Source of the DNA: an uncultured Alphaproteobacteria bacterium
GTDB taxonomy: Bacteria > Pseudomonadota > Alphaproteobacteria > HIMB59 > GCA-002718135
Assembly: GCA_902615625.1 (NCBI GenBank)
Contig: CACMPM010000001.1
Span: 126,169-190,168, forward strand
Reading direction: 5' to 3'
DNA length: 64,000 nucleotides
Numbering within the stretch: the stretch's first letter is position 1; each line of letters begins with the position of its first letter. Shown in pieces: positions 17,337 to 28,181 of this stretch. The notes below the pieces were generated by a model that searched no databases, was not told the DNA's origin, and saw nothing but the letters and a program-made list of their open reading frames with translations. A program made the position numbers and the translations under genes.

Positions 17337-17410
17337 TGGAGGCTCGGAGCGGAATCGAACCGCTGTGCAAGGCTTTGCAGGCCCCTACATCACCACTCTG
17401 CCACCGAGCC
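17337..17410 (-). tRNA. tRNA-Cys (anticodon GCA)
   Basis: A 74-nt cloverleaf on the minus strand, 48 bp upstream of tRNA-Asn in the direction of transcription. The acceptor GGCTCGG pairs with CCGAGCC, the anticodon loop is CTGCAAA (GCA), and the T-loop is TTCGATT. The anticodon stem has two G-U pairs. The discriminator base is T and CCA is encoded. The two tRNA genes probably form one transcript. Confidence 0.94.
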
Positions 17411-17533
17411 TAAAAAAAATGACAATTATCACTATATTATTTCTAGTCAATTAATGAAAAAAAATTCTAAAGATTAGTAATATAATTTAAATAATTTATT
17501 ATATAATGGTTTATATTAAGCATCCTTTAAGAA

Positions 17534-18193
17534 ATGAGTGAAACATTTGAAATTGCAAGAAAAAATATGGTTGCTAATCAGTTGAGACCAAACAAGATTA
17601 ATGAAGAAAATATCTTACAAATATTTGAAAATACTCCTAAAGAAAATTATTTAGATGTAAGCTTAGGTAAGAATTGTTACCTAGATAATAATTTAGATAT
17701 AACTGAGAAAAGAGGATATCTTAAAAATTTACACCTAGCTCAAATTATAAAATATTCGAAAATTTTACCTAATGATAAAGTATTGCACATAGGTGGCTTA
17801 ACGGGCTACTTTTCTGCGCTAATTAGTTCACTATGTAAAGAACTTCATGTTGTAGAAGAAAATAGAGAACTATTTAAATTATTAGAACAAAATATTAACA
17901 ATACTGATAATACTAATATTAGTTTATTTAATCATAATTTATTAGATGGATTATCTGATAAAGCTCCATTTAGTTTAATTATTATTGACGGACCTATATT
18001 TAAAATAACTGATAAGTTAAAGAATCAACTAGCAATGAATGGAGGAAGGTTAATATATATTAAAAAAATATATGATAATTTGGGTAAAGCTTATAAAATT
18101 ATAAGAAATGAAGATTTGTATTCATCTAAGTATTTATTTGATGTAATGAGTAGTTATCAAATTCAAGAACAACAAGAGGATTTTAAATTTTAA
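17534..18193 (+). CDS. PIMT-like methyltransferase, degenerate (protein-L-isoaspartate methyltransferase family)
   Basis: A 219-residue protein of the Pcm (L-isoaspartyl methyltransferase) family by its N-terminal helix ARKNMVANQLRP and a Rossmann-like core. The SAM-binding motif is degraded: the usual VLEIGTGSGY is VLHIGGLTGY (acidic residue replaced by His), and the active-site ISQP segment is replaced by ITEKRGYLKN. The copy at 40512-41138 keeps both motifs. It directly abuts the tolC gene, and pcm-like, tolC, DUF2497 and valS keep the order seen in other alphaproteobacteria. Activity as a repair enzyme is doubtful; a structural or altered role is possible. Confidence 0.75.
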   Translation: MSETFEIARKNMVANQLRPNKINEENILQIFENTPKENYLDVSLGKNCYLDNNLDITEKRGYLKNLHLAQIIKYSKILPNDKVLHIGGLTGYFSALISSLCKELHVVEENRELFKLLEQNINNTDNTNISLFNHNLLDGLSDKAPFSLIIIDGPIFKITDKLKNQLAMNGGRLIYIKKIYDNLGKAYKIIRNEDLYSSKYLFDVMSSYQIQEQQEDFKF

Positions 18194-19483
18194 ATGAGAT
18201 TATTTATATTATTATTATTATTACTTATTTATTCCAAATCTATATTTGCTCTATCGATTGATGATTCTGTAAAAAGTACGATTGAAAATAATTTGAAAGT
18301 AAAAATTGCTTTTGAAAAACTTAATGAAAGCAAAGAAACCATTGAGGTAGCTATAGGCAAAAAACTTCCAACAGTTACTGGCACAATTTCTGGTACATAT
18401 AGTAATAATGATACAACATCAGCAGCTGGTGTATCAACAACACCAGAGACTTTTACAGATAAATATAAAATTAGTATTACTCAAAATTTGTATGATGGCG
18501 GTGAAAAAAATTTAGAAATAGAAAGATCAAAAATTATTTACGAAAATGCAGTTATAAACTTTTATAAAACAGTTCAAGATTTATCGCTAACAGCTGTAGA
18601 AGGTTATTTAACCGTAATAAATTATGAAAAATCATTAGAGGCTTCTGAAAAAAATTTTGATTCTGTTTCTAGATTTTTAGAAGAAGTTAAATTAAAATAT
18701 GAATTGGGATCAGCAACCATAACTGAATTGAAAAATGCTGAGAGTGCTTTTTCAATTGCTGAAACAAATCTTTTTTCAGCCGAACAAAATTACAAAGTCA
18801 GTTTAAAAACATTTAAATCAATTGTTGGTAAAGAAGCTAATAATTTAGAAGATTATGTAAATATAGAAGAGGATTTGAATTTTGATAACATACTCTCTGA
18901 AATTTATAAGAATAATTTTAATATTTTAATTGCTCAAAATAATATTAAAATTAAAGAACTTGATCTCTCAAAAGAAAAAGGTTCTAATAGACCTACCTTA
19001 GATATAACAGCTTCGACTGAGTATTCGGACGGTTCACGAATAGATGCAGGAAGTGAAAATACCAATGCATCAATAGGCTTAACTTTAACAATTCCAATAT
19101 TTCAGCAAAACATTGATAAATCTGATATTAGAAAAATAAATTCTCAAATTTTACAAACTGAAATTGAGTTAGAGGATCTTAAAGAAAGTTTATATATTGA
19201 GGTATCAAACTATTATAAAAACTATTTAGTTAGTAAATCAAATTTAAATACATCCTTATTAACTATAGAGTATGCAAATACTCTCCTAGAAAGTACTCAG
19301 GAGGAATACAACCTTGGGACAAAATCTATCACTGATCTAATAGAAGCAGAAACTAATCTTTTAAACGTAAATGTGGAATATTTTAATGCAAATAAAAACT
19401 ATCTGATTAATTATTTTAATTTACTAGCTTTAGATACTTCACTGATTAAATTATTTGAGGAGTATCTTCCTAGCTATAATTAG
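18194..19483 (+). CDS. tolC: TolC-family outer membrane efflux protein
   Basis: A 429-residue protein with a Sec signal peptide (about residues 1-19, cut after IFA) and two repeated long alpha-helical segments with heptad character, the hallmark of TolC trimeric tunnels. Recognisable repeats include KYKISITQNLYDGGE and later ASIGLTLTIPIFQQ, plus ELKNAESAFSIAE in the first half and DLIEAETNLLNV in the second. It would form the outer-membrane exit duct for type I secretion and RND efflux. It starts one base after the preceding stop, a conserved alphaproteobacterial pairing. Confidence 0.88.
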   Translation: MRLFILLLLLLIYSKSIFALSIDDSVKSTIENNLKVKIAFEKLNESKETIEVAIGKKLPTVTGTISGTYSNNDTTSAAGVSTTPETFTDKYKISITQNLYDGGEKNLEIERSKIIYENAVINFYKTVQDLSLTAVEGYLTVINYEKSLEASEKNFDSVSRFLEEVKLKYELGSATITELKNAESAFSIAETNLFSAEQNYKVSLKTFKSIVGKEANNLEDYVNIEEDLNFDNILSEIYKNNFNILIAQNNIKIKELDLSKEKGSNRPTLDITASTEYSDGSRIDAGSENTNASIGLTLTIPIFQQNIDKSDIRKINSQILQTEIELEDLKESLYIEVSNYYKNYLVSKSNLNTSLLTIEYANTLLESTQEEYNLGTKSITDLIEAETNLLNVNVEYFNANKNYLINYFNLLALDTSLIKLFEEYLPSYN

Positions 19484-19520
19484 AGTTTTATTAATTTAAT
19501 TAAACATTTATAATACTTAT

Positions 19521-19805
19521 ATGAATACAAAAAATTCTATCAATGAATCTCTTGAAATCATACGAAGAGCACTAGAAGATGAAAAAAATGATTTAAATAA
19601 ACATTCTGGATCTAATATTTTAATACTTAATCAAAAGGTTAATAGTGATGGAACAATAAAATTACTTCAACAAGACGAAGATATAAATAATGAAATTAAT
19701 GATATTATAGAGCAAAAACTCTCCCATCTTGTAGAAAATAAAATTGAAAAAATACTTGATGAGAAAGTTCCAAAATTACTAAAAAATTATCTCGATTCAA
19801 AATAG
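19521..19805 (+). CDS. DUF2497 / PopZ-like polar organising protein
   Basis: A 94-residue, highly charged protein placed between tolC and valS, the position of popZ (DUF2497) in alphaproteobacteria. It has the expected pattern of a short N-terminal helix (SINESLEIIRRALED), a variable linker, and a C-terminal amphipathic helical region ending in KVPKLLKNYLDSK. In Caulobacter PopZ gathers ParB-parS at the cell pole. This version is much shorter than Caulobacter PopZ (177) because the acidic Pro-rich linker is almost gone. The assignment rests on synteny and end motifs. Confidence 0.68.
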   Translation: MNTKNSINESLEIIRRALEDEKNDLNKHSGSNILILNQKVNSDGTIKLLQQDEDINNEINDIIEQKLSHLVENKIEKILDEKVPKLLKNYLDSK

Positions 19806-19810
19806 TTACT

Positions 19811-22438
19811 ATGCAGCTTGATAAATTTTTTGATTTTTTAAAAGATGAAAAAAATCTTTATTCCCAATGGGAGCAATCAAATTGTTTTAAACCACAAAAA
19901 GGAGGTCAACCTTATTCTATAATGATGCCACCACCAAATGTTACAGGTAGCTTACATATGGGTCATGCTTTAACCTTCACAATTCAAGATATATTAATCA
20001 GATACCATAGAATGAAGGGTATGGAAGTGTTGTGGCAAGCAGGGACAGATCATGCAGGAATAGCTACTCAGATGGTTGTTGAAAGAAAATTAAGTGAGTC
20101 AAACCTAGATCGACGATCTCTAGGTAGAGAAAAGTTTATTGAAAAGGTATGGGAATGGAAAAAAGAGTCAGGTGATCAGATAATTAATCAATTAAGAAGA
20201 CTTGGTGCTTCTGCGGATTGGTCAAGAGAAAGATTTACTATGGATGAGGGTCTTTCTAATGCAGTTAAGAAAGTTTTTGTTAATTTATTTAATGATGGAA
20301 TTATTTATAAAGATAAGAGATTGGTGAATTGGGACCCAAAACTTTTAACGGCTATTTCTGATCTAGAAGTAGAGCAAAGAGATACTGAAGGAAGTTTATG
20401 GCATATTAAATATCCTATAGATGAAAATAATCATATTATAGTTGCAACAACACGACCTGAGACGATGTTAGGAGATTCTGCAGTTGCTGTTCATCCAGAT
20501 GATAAAAAATATAAAAATTTAATTGGTAAATTTTGTAACCTACCAATTTCAAATAAAAAAATACCAATCATTGCTGATGAATATGCAGATCCTGAAAAAG
20601 GTTCTGGGGCTGTGAAAATTACTCCTGCACATGACTTTAATGATTTTGAGGTAGGAAAAAGACATGATTTAGAATTTATTAATATTTTTGATGAAAATGC
20701 TAAACTCAACTCAAATGTGCCTGAAGAATTTCAAAATTTAGATCGATTTGAAGCAAGAAAACTAATTTTAAAAAAATTAGATGAAATGAATTTACTAATT
20801 AAAGAAGAAAAACAGCAAATGGTCATACCATATGGCGATAGATCAGGTGTCGTTATTGAACCATGGCTAACAGACCAATGGTTTTGTGATGCAAAAAAAT
20901 TATCAGTGGATCCAATATCTGCTGTTAAAGATAATAGGTCTAAATTTATTCCCAAACAATGGGAAAATACATTTTATAATTGGATGGAAAATATTCAACC
21001 GTGGTGTATTTCAAGACAGTTATGGTGGGGACATCAAATTCCTGCTTGGTATGGCCCTGATAATAAATATTTTGTTAGTGAAACTCTAGAAGGGGCGCAA
21101 AATCAAGCAAAAGAATTTTATAGAAAGGATGTTGAGCTTAGACAAGATGAAGATGTTCTAGATACTTGGTTTTCTTCTGCTCTATGGACATTCTCTACTT
21201 TAGATTGGCCAAATAAAACGTATGAATTAGATAAATTTTATCCTGGTAACGTTTTGGTTACTGGTTTTGATATCATATTTTTTTGGGTCGCCCGGATGAT
21301 GATGATGGGTTCTTATTTCATGAAGGAAACTCCATTTAAAGATATTTATATTCATCCTTTAATACGTGATGAAAAAGGACAAAAAATGTCTAAATCAAAA
21401 GGGAACATAATTGATCCTTTAGAGTTATTAGATAAATATGGTGCAGATACATTAAGATTTACACTAACAGCACTATTAAATCCTGGACGAGATGTAAAAT
21501 TATCTGAAGCTAGAGTTAAAGGATATAAATCATTCACAAATAAAATTTGGAATGCTGGAAAATTTTTACAATTGAATAATTCAATTTTTATAGATGATAT
21601 TTCAATTGATTCAATTATTTTTGATGCAAACAAATGGATAATAAAAGAATTGAATGATTTGAACACTCAACTTGATCAATTAACTAAAAAGTATTTGTTT
21701 CATGAAATAGCCAATAAAATTTATCATTTCGTTTGGCATACTTATTGTGATTGGTACATTGAAATTATTAAACAAAATTATGAAAATGAAAAATTTGCTG
21801 ATGAAATTAAAAAAGTTTCCGGATGGACATTTATTCAAGTTTTAAAGATAATACATCCCATTATGCCATATATAAGTGAAAAATTATGGAGATCTTTAGT
21901 TGACGATAAGTCATATTTAATGAACCAAGTTTTTCAAAATTATTCAACAAATAATTCTTTTAATAATTCTAAAAAAAACTTCGAAATATTTATTGAATTC
22001 ATAACATCTATTAGAAATTTGAGATCAGAACTAAATATACCCTATAAACAATTAATCAATATCTCCATAGAAGCAAAAAATGAAGAACTGAATAATTTTT
22101 TAATTGCCTATAAAAATGAAATAAGTAATTTTTTAAAAACTAAAGATATTAGTTTTGATAAAATTCAACCTAATAAGAATTCAGCTTTAATTGTATTAAC
22201 ATCATTATCAGTTTTAATCCCTTTGGATGGTATTATTGATTCAGAAGCAGAACTAAAAAAATTAAATAAGAAAAAGCAAGTTGAGCAAGAAAAATTTAAT
22301 AAAGTTAATGACAAATTAAACAATGATAACTTCATGAATAAAGCTTCAGAAGAAATTATTAATAAATTTAAAAATGAGGCAAATATTTATAAATCTTCTA
22401 TTGAAAAAATTGATCAAATAATAAATACTATCAAATAG
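19811..22438 (+). CDS. valS: Valyl-tRNA synthetase
   Basis: An 875-residue class I synthetase. The HIGH-type motif is HMGH in [15 protein letters not shown] (about 37-51) and KMSKS is in [12 protein letters not shown] (about 525-536). The editing CP1 domain with [10 protein letters not shown] and [10 protein letters not shown] is intact, so misacylated Thr-tRNA(Val) can be cleared. A C-terminal lysine-rich coiled coil (about 810-875) is the ValS tRNA-binding arm. It starts 5 bp after the PopZ-like stop and ends 1 bp before ilvD. Confidence 0.97.
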   Translation: MQLDKFFDFLKDEKNLYSQWEQSNCFKPQKGGQPYSIMMPPPNVTGSLHMGHALTFTIQDILIRYHRMKGMEVLWQAGTDHAGIATQMVVERKLSESNLDRRSLGREKFIEKVWEWKKESGDQIINQLRRLGASADWSRERFTMDEGLSNAVKKVFVNLFNDGIIYKDKRLVNWDPKLLTAISDLEVEQRDTEGSLWHIKYPIDENNHIIVATTRPETMLGDSAVAVHPDDKKYKNLIGKFCNLPISNKKIPIIADEYADPEKGSGAVKITPAHDFNDFEVGKRHDLEFINIFDENAKLNSNVPEEFQNLDRFEARKLILKKLDEMNLLIKEEKQQMVIPYGDRSGVVIEPWLTDQWFCDAKKLSVDPISAVKDNRSKFIPKQWENTFYNWMENIQPWCISRQLWWGHQIPAWYGPDNKYFVSETLEGAQNQAKEFYRKDVELRQDEDVLDTWFSSALWTFSTLDWPNKTYELDKFYPGNVLVTGFDIIFFWVARMMMMGSYFMKETPFKDIYIHPLIRDEKGQKMSKSKGNIIDPLELLDKYGADTLRFTLTALLNPGRDVKLSEARVKGYKSFTNKIWNAGKFLQLNNSIFIDDISIDSIIFDANKWIIKELNDLNTQLDQLTKKYLFHEIANKIYHFVWHTYCDWYIEIIKQNYENEKFADEIKKVSGWTFIQVLKIIHPIMPYISEKLWRSLVDDKSYLMNQVFQNYSTNNSFNNSKKNFEIFIEFITSIRNLRSELNIPYKQLINISIEAKNEELNNFLIAYKNEISNFLKTKDISFDKIQPNKNSALIVLTSLSVLIPLDGIIDSEAELKKLNKKKQVEQEKFNKVNDKLNNDNFMNKASEEIINKFKNEANIYKSSIEKIDQIINTIK

Positions 22439-22439
22439 A

Positions 22440-24170
22440 ATGGAAGATAAGGGATCAAATAGAAAATCTAATCTACCTAGTAGATATGTTAGTGTAGGGC
22501 CTAAAAGTGCGCCTCATAGATCTTATTATTATGCTATGGGTTTGAAAGAACATGAAATTTATCAACCATTTGTTGGTGTTGTTAGCACCTGGAATGAATC
22601 AGCTCCTTGCAACATTACTCTTCAGGATCAAGCGCAACATGTGAAGACAGGTGTGAAAGATGCTGGAGGAACACCAAGAGAATTTACAACTATAACAGTA
22701 ACAGATGGAATTGCCATGGGCCATGAGGCAATGAAATCCTCTCTTATTAGTAGAGAAGTTATTGCAGATTCCATTGAATTATCTGTGAGAGGTCATTGTT
22801 ATGATGCAATAGTTGGACTTGCTGGCTGTGATAAATCTTTGCCAGGTTTAATGATGGCTATGGTTAGATTAAATGTACCATCTGTATTCATTTATGGGGG
22901 TTCAATATTACCAGGAAAATACAAGGGTAAAGATGTTACTGTTATTGATGTTTTTGAAGCAGTTGGAAAACATGCTGCCGGAACTATCTCAGATCAAGAT
23001 TTAAAAGATATTGAACAAGTTGCTTGCCCGTCTGCTGGATCGTGTGGAGGTCAGTTTACAGCAAATACAATGGCATGTATTTCTGAAGCAGTTGGTTTAG
23101 CTTTAACAAATTCAGCTATGCCACCAGCAGTAAATACTGAAGAAAGAAAAGCTTATGGTGAAAAGAGTGGTAAAGCTATAATGAATTTATTAGAAAAGAA
23201 TATAAGACCAAGGGACATAGTAACTATTGATTCATTAGTAAATGCTGCAAGAGTAGTTGCAGCTACTGGAGGTTCAACTAATGCAGCACTCCATCTTCCT
23301 GCAATAGCTAATGAAGCGGGTTTAAAATTTACATTAAGAGACGTTGTAGAAATTTATAATTCGACTCCCTATATCGGAGATATGCAACCAGGTGGAAAGT
23401 ACGTTGCTAAAGATTTATATGATGTAGGAGGTGTGCCAGTTGTTATAAAATCTTTATTAGATGGTGGTTATATAAACGGAGACTGCATAACTGTTACAGG
23501 AAAAACAATAGCTGAAAATCATAAAGAAGTAATATTCCCTACAAATCAAGATGTTGTTTATAAATGTGATAATCCAATTAGTGAAAATAGTTCAGTCGTA
23601 GGTTTGTGGGGCAATCTTGCACCAGATGGATGTATATCAAAAATCGCAGGTTTGAAAAATTTAACATTTAAAGGAAAAGCTAAATGTTTTGACTCAGAAG
23701 AAGACGCTTTAACTGCAGTTTTAAAAAATGAAATTAAAGCAGGAGATGCGGTAATAATCAGATATGAAGGCCCCAAAGGAGGACCTGGTATGCGTGAAAT
23801 GCTTTCAACAACAGGTGCAATATATGGGCAAGGGTTAGGTGAAACTGTTGCTTTAATTACAGACGGACGGTTTTCAGGCGGCACAAGAGGATTTTGCATT
23901 GGTCATGTAGGACCAGAAGCAGCTGTAGGAGGTATGATAGGCTTACTTAAAGATGGCGATGAGATTATTATCGATGCTGTTAAAGGCGAAATCAACGTTA
24001 CACTTTCAGATCAAGAAATAAAAAAGAGAAAAAAAGATTGGAAGCCAAGAAAAACTAATCATAATTCTGGATCTATATGGAAATATTCTCAAACTGTTGG
24101 GCCAGCTTACGAGGGTGCTGTTACTCAGCCAGGAGCAAAAGACGAAACGCATACATACGCTGATATTTAA
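22440..24170 (+). CDS. ilvD: Dihydroxy-acid dehydratase
   Basis: A 576-residue iron-sulfur enzyme of valine, leucine and isoleucine biosynthesis, dehydrating 2,3-dihydroxy-isovalerate and its methyl homologue. Cluster cysteines and family signatures are visible in GCDKSLPG and [16 protein letters not shown], with a third cysteine near APCN in the N-terminus, and the C-terminal [14 protein letters not shown] segment. Length is close to the sugar-acid-like IlvD branch (about 570-580). Placement one base after valS suggests co-transcription. It converges on xthA with 2 bp between stops. Confidence 0.94.
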   Translation: MEDKGSNRKSNLPSRYVSVGPKSAPHRSYYYAMGLKEHEIYQPFVGVVSTWNESAPCNITLQDQAQHVKTGVKDAGGTPREFTTITVTDGIAMGHEAMKSSLISREVIADSIELSVRGHCYDAIVGLAGCDKSLPGLMMAMVRLNVPSVFIYGGSILPGKYKGKDVTVIDVFEAVGKHAAGTISDQDLKDIEQVACPSAGSCGGQFTANTMACISEAVGLALTNSAMPPAVNTEERKAYGEKSGKAIMNLLEKNIRPRDIVTIDSLVNAARVVAATGGSTNAALHLPAIANEAGLKFTLRDVVEIYNSTPYIGDMQPGGKYVAKDLYDVGGVPVVIKSLLDGGYINGDCITVTGKTIAENHKEVIFPTNQDVVYKCDNPISENSSVVGLWGNLAPDGCISKIAGLKNLTFKGKAKCFDSEEDALTAVLKNEIKAGDAVIIRYEGPKGGPGMREMLSTTGAIYGQGLGETVALITDGRFSGGTRGFCIGHVGPEAAVGGMIGLLKDGDEIIIDAVKGEINVTLSDQEIKKRKKDWKPRKTNHNSGSIWKYSQTVGPAYEGAVTQPGAKDETHTYADI

Positions 24171-24172
24171 TA

Positions 24173-24958
24173 TTAATTAACTAATTCAATTGTAACTGGT
24201 GTATGATCAGATGCCTTTTCCCATCCTCTTGGTTCACGATTAACATTAACTGATTTAATCAAATCAGTTACTTCTGGTGTAGTAAGAAAATGATCAATTC
24301 GTAGACCATTGCCTTTTTGCCAATTTCCACCTCTGTAACCCCAAAAGGTCCAGTTTGTATTTCCATCAACAAAGTATTTAACTGTATCAACGAAACCTAA
24401 ATTTAAAAGATTTCTAAATTTTTCTCTTGTTAATGGATGGGCACAAGCATCATTTTTAAAATTTTCTGGTGAATACACATCTTCATCATTAGGTATTACA
24501 TTAAAATCTCCACCTATAATTATTGGTTGATTATTATAAATTAATTCTTTGATATATTTATTAAAATTTATCATCCAATCAATTTTGTAATCAAATTTTT
24601 CTGTTTCAATTGGATTTCCATTTGGAAGATAAATATTTATTAATTTAATTTTATTTTTTATATTTTTTAAGGATATTTCTGTTTCAATAAATCTGGAATT
24701 TACATCTTGGTAATTAGGGATTTTTAAGTTTGAAATTTCAATACTTTCTTTGCTTAGTATGGCTACCCCATTCCAAGCTTTTTGCCCATTTACATAACAT
24801 TTATAATTAATATTTTCTAATTCCTCTTTTGGAAAGCTTTCATTTGTGCATTTTAATTCTTGAATTAAATATATATCTGATTGATCTTTTTTTATAAATT
24901 TTATTAAATGCTCTATCCTTGCATTAACTGAATTTACATTCCATGTAGTAATTTTCAT
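24173..24958 (-). CDS. xthA: Exodeoxyribonuclease III
   Basis: A 261-residue endonuclease/exonuclease/phosphatase-fold enzyme for base excision repair (AP endonuclease and 3'-exonuclease). Motifs are TWNVNSVNAR (start), QELKC (metal-binding Glu), GGDFNV (Asp/Asn pair) and the C-terminal SDHTPV (catalytic Asp-His). Length matches E. coli Xth (268). It lies immediately downstream of erpA (start codon next to the erpA stop), so the two form an operon. Confidence 0.95.
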   Translation of the reverse strand: MKITTWNVNSVNARIEHLIKFIKKDQSDIYLIQELKCTNESFPKEELENINYKCYVNGQKAWNGVAILSKESIEISNLKIPNYQDVNSRFIETEISLKNIKNKIKLINIYLPNGNPIETEKFDYKIDWMINFNKYIKELIYNNQPIIIGGDFNVIPNDEDVYSPENFKNDACAHPLTREKFRNLLNLGFVDTVKYFVDGNTNWTFWGYRGGNWQKGNGLRIDHFLTTPEVTDLIKSVNVNREPRGWEKASDHTPVTIELVN

Positions 24959-25285
24959 TTATATTGAAAAAGAAGTACCACATCCACATGATGAAGATGC
25001 TAGTGGATTAGAAATTTTAAATGACGATCCAATCAATTCATTAACATAATCAATTTTCGATCCTTTTATTAATTCAATTGAAGTTTTATCTATCAATACA
25101 TCAGCATTTTTATAATTAAAGATTAAATCATCGTCATTTGGTTTATCAGAAAAATCAAATTTATATTGAAATCCAGCACAACCACCACCTAGTACGGTAA
25201 TTCTGAAATATTTAGATTTTTCAGAGAGAAGTATCTTGTTGATATGATTCTGAGCACTTTCTGTTACTTCAATTATATTGTCCAT
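24959..25285 (-). CDS. erpA: Iron-sulfur cluster insertion protein ErpA/IscA family
   Basis: A 108-residue A-type carrier that delivers Fe-S clusters to apo-proteins. The three conserved cysteines are in GGGCAGFQY and the C-terminal SSCGCGTSF. Alphaproteobacterial members of this form next to dgt or xthA are usually called ErpA. It is divergent from dgt (54 bp between starts) and translationally abuts xthA. A possible client is IlvD nearby, but no direct evidence links them. Confidence 0.88.
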   Translation of the reverse strand: MDNIIEVTESAQNHINKILLSEKSKYFRITVLGGGCAGFQYKFDFSDKPNDDDLIFNYKNADVLIDKTSIELIKGSKIDYVNELIGSSFKISNPLASSSCGCGTSFSI

Positions 25286-25339
25286 TTATCTAAATATTGT
25301 TATTAGTTATTTTTTTACAACTATAATATAAATTTTCTT

Positions 25340-26458
25340 ATGTTCAAACATTTAGCTTCCAATCCAGATAATTCAAATGGAAGATTATATAATGAGCTAG
25401 ATGATGATTTGAGAAATCCATTTGAAAGAGATAGAGCTAGAGTTATTCACTCTAATTCTTTTAGAAAATTAAAACACAAAACCCAAGTTTTTATTGAAAG
25501 TGAGAGTGATTATTTTAGGACTAGACTAACTCATTCTTTGGAAGTTGCTCAAATATCAAGATCAATTTGTAGATTACTTGAATTAGATGAAGATCTAGGT
25601 GAAACAGTTGCTCTTGCACATGATTTAGGTCATCCTCCTTTTGGTCATATTGGCGAAGATGCACTTGATTATTCAATGAAAAAGTTTGGAGGTTTTAATC
25701 ATAATGATCAAACCTTGAGAGTTTTAACATTTATAGAAAAAAGACACCCTGATTTTGATGGATTAAATCTAACATGGGAGAGCTTAGAGGGAATAATAAA
25801 ACATAATGGAATTTTGAGTGATCATTTACCTTATCACTTAGATAATTATTCAAAATTACAAAATCTCAATCTAACTGATCAACCTTATTTAGAATCACAG
25901 ATAGCAAGTATATCTGATGATATTGCTTATAATAATCACGATGTAGAGGATGCTATTAGAGCAAACTTAATATCATTAGATGATATTGCAGAGTTAAGTT
26001 TTTTTGAAAAAATTATAATTGATTTAAGAGATCACTATAAAGATATTCCAAATAAACTTCTCGTGTATCAAGTTTTAAGAAATTCCATATCTAATATGAT
26101 AAATGATATATATGAGACTACAAAAAAAAATTTAATTGAAAATAATATTAATTCTATTGATGAAATACGTAAAAAAAATAATTTCGTTGTTTCATTTTCA
26201 AATGAAATGAAGAAAAATTGTGACATAATTAAAAAATTTTTATTTGATAAAGTTTATAATCACAGTCATTTATTAGATAAGAGACAGTATTCAAAAAAGG
26301 TTATATCTACTTTGTTTACTTATTTCGTAAAAAATAATAATAAACTACCTATAGATTGGAGAAATCAAAATATTGAAATTGAAAGATTAATTTGTGATTA
26401 TATTTCAGGAATGACTGATAGATTTGCTCTTAATTTATATAAGGAGATTAGTGAATAA
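25340..26458 (+). CDS. dgt: dGTP triphosphohydrolase-like HD-domain protein
   Basis: A 372-residue HD-superfamily phosphohydrolase. Metal ligands are RLTHSLEVAQ (His) and ALAHDLGHPPFGHIGE (His-Asp ... His), the strict pattern of dNTPases. The length corresponds to the short type-2 dGTPase-like branch rather than the 505-residue E. coli Dgt. It removes excess dNTPs as nucleoside plus triphosphate. The end overlaps argS by 8 bp, a linkage conserved in alphaproteobacteria. Confidence 0.9.
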   Translation: MFKHLASNPDNSNGRLYNELDDDLRNPFERDRARVIHSNSFRKLKHKTQVFIESESDYFRTRLTHSLEVAQISRSICRLLELDEDLGETVALAHDLGHPPFGHIGEDALDYSMKKFGGFNHNDQTLRVLTFIEKRHPDFDGLNLTWESLEGIIKHNGILSDHLPYHLDNYSKLQNLNLTDQPYLESQIASISDDIAYNNHDVEDAIRANLISLDDIAELSFFEKIIIDLRDHYKDIPNKLLVYQVLRNSISNMINDIYETTKKNLIENNINSIDEIRKKNNFVVSFSNEMKKNCDIIKKFLFDKVYNHSHLLDKRQYSKKVISTLFTYFVKNNNKLPIDWRNQNIEIERLICDYISGMTDRFALNLYKEISE

Positions 26459-28181
26459 TTTTATAAAAGACCTTTCAGATTTTTTATTTGATTTTACAGA
26501 TTTTTTAGAGAGTAACGAATTTATATCTCCAATCAATAAAAAACAGATTAGCATCGATTACTCTTCAAATAATAAACAAGGTGATTTAGCCACAAATTTT
26601 TATTTAATTGTTAAAAGAAAAATTATTAATCAAAATTTAAATATTGAAAAAGAACTAAATGATAGAATTGAATCAATTGAATTTATCGATCATTTTGTGG
26701 TTTCAAAAAATGGTTTTATAAATTTTTTTCTCAAAGATAAGTTTGTATTAAGAAGTTTAAATGAAATTTATAGTAAAAATTTTTTAGATTATATTAATTA
26801 TGGTGCAGGTAAAAAAATAAATGTTGAATTTGTTTCCGCTAATCCAACCGGACCATTACATATAGCCCATATAAGAGGGGCTGTATTCGGAGATGTATTA
26901 AGCTCTCTTTATACTAAAACAGGTTTTGATGTTACTAGAGAGTATTACGTAAATGATGCGGGTTCTCAAATTCATAAATTATCAAACTCTCTTTTGAAAC
27001 GATATTTACAATTATTTGATAAAAAAATTGAATTAGAAGAAGATGAGTATCCTGGTGAATACCTAAAAGATATTGCAAAAAAAATTAAAAATGAAGATGG
27101 TGATAAGTGGTTAAACTTTCAGCAAGAAGAAACTATTCAATATTTTAAAAATTTTGCGTTAAAAAATATACTTTTAAGCATAAAATCAGATTTAGAATTA
27201 ATAAATATAAGATTTGATAAATTTACTCATGAGAGTGAAATAGAAAAAAGTAAAATTATTGACGAACTTTTTTCAATTTTAGATGAAAAAAAATTACTAT
27301 ATGAAGGTATTTTAGAGAAACCAAAGGGTGATGATTCTGATTGGGAGCCAAGAGAGCAACTATTATTTAGATCCTCTAAATTATTAGACAATGAAGATCG
27401 AGCATTAAAAAAATCAAATGGTGAATGGACGTATTTTGCTAATGATGCAGCATATCATTTAGATAAATGTAAAAGAAATTTCGATAGATTAGTAAATATT
27501 TGGGGGTCTGATCATATTGGCTATATTCCAAGAATGAATTCGTTGATTAAAGCTATTAAAGATGATGAAACTTATTTAAACATTTTAACTTGTCAGATTG
27601 TAAGTTTAATTCAAAATAAACAAAAAATTAAAATGTCAAAAAGATCTGGAAATTTTGTGACATTAGCTAATGTTCATTCTAAGGTTGGAAAAGATCCTAT
27701 AAGGTACTACATGATTTCTACTAAAAATGAGACAGCAATTGACTTTGATTTAGATGCTGTTGTTGAAAAAAATAAAGATAACAAAGTTTTTTATTGTCAA
27801 TACGCACACGCTAGAGCTTCATCAGTAATTAATAAAGCAAACGAATTAGGTATAAAAATTAAAAAAGATTATAATTTTACTGAAATACAAAATCTATCTG
27901 ATGAGGAGGTAAAATTAATCAAAAAGTTAATTTGTTATCCTTATTTATTGTATCAATCATCATATTATAATGAACCACATAGACTAATCAATTACTTAGA
28001 AGAAATATCCTCTGATTTCCATTCAATTTGGAATAAAGGTAAAGATAATGAATCACTTCGTTTTATAGATGAAAAAAATATAGAAAAGACAATTTCAAAA
28101 ATATTTTGGTTGGAGTCATTTAGAGTTGTTTTAAAAGATATTTTTTCAATTATTGATATAAGCGCACCTGAAACAATGTAA
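26451..28181 (+). CDS. argS: Arginyl-tRNA synthetase
   Basis: A 576-residue class Ia synthetase. HIGH-type motif HIAH is in SANPTGPLHIAHIRGA (about 130-145), and the KMSKR variant is in KIKMSKRSGNFV. The N-terminal tRNA-recognition domain and C-terminal anticodon-binding DALR domain are present. The GTG at 26451 is chosen because AGGAG (26442-26446) lies 4 bp upstream; a longer reading from 26424 lies entirely inside dgt. The last base of its stop is the first base of the next gene. Confidence 0.95.
   Translation: MNNFIKDLSDFLFDFTDFLESNEFISPINKKQISIDYSSNNKQGDLATNFYLIVKRKIINQNLNIEKELNDRIESIEFIDHFVVSKNGFINFFLKDKFVLRSLNEIYSKNFLDYINYGAGKKINVEFVSANPTGPLHIAHIRGAVFGDVLSSLYTKTGFDVTREYYVNDAGSQIHKLSNSLLKRYLQLFDKKIELEEDEYPGEYLKDIAKKIKNEDGDKWLNFQQEETIQYFKNFALKNILLSIKSDLELINIRFDKFTHESEIEKSKIIDELFSILDEKKLLYEGILEKPKGDDSDWEPREQLLFRSSKLLDNEDRALKKSNGEWTYFANDAAYHLDKCKRNFDRLVNIWGSDHIGYIPRMNSLIKAIKDDETYLNILTCQIVSLIQNKQKIKMSKRSGNFVTLANVHSKVGKDPIRYYMISTKNETAIDFDLDAVVEKNKDNKVFYCQYAHARASSVINKANELGIKIKKDYNFTEIQNLSDEEVKLIKKLICYPYLLYQSSYYNEPHRLINYLEEISSDFHSIWNKGKDNESLRFIDEKNIEKTISKIFWLESFRVVLKDIFSIIDISAPETM

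Noticed and set aside
16942-17370. 142-codon frame on the minus strand through the tRNAs and the end of the MFS gene
   Set aside because: Covers two tRNA genes and is a shadow of the MFS coding sequence.
17213-17413. Open frame across the two tRNA genes starting MAPRAGLEPAT
   Set aside because: It is the antisense of tRNA-Asn and tRNA-Cys; this peptide is a well-known false protein from tRNA genes.
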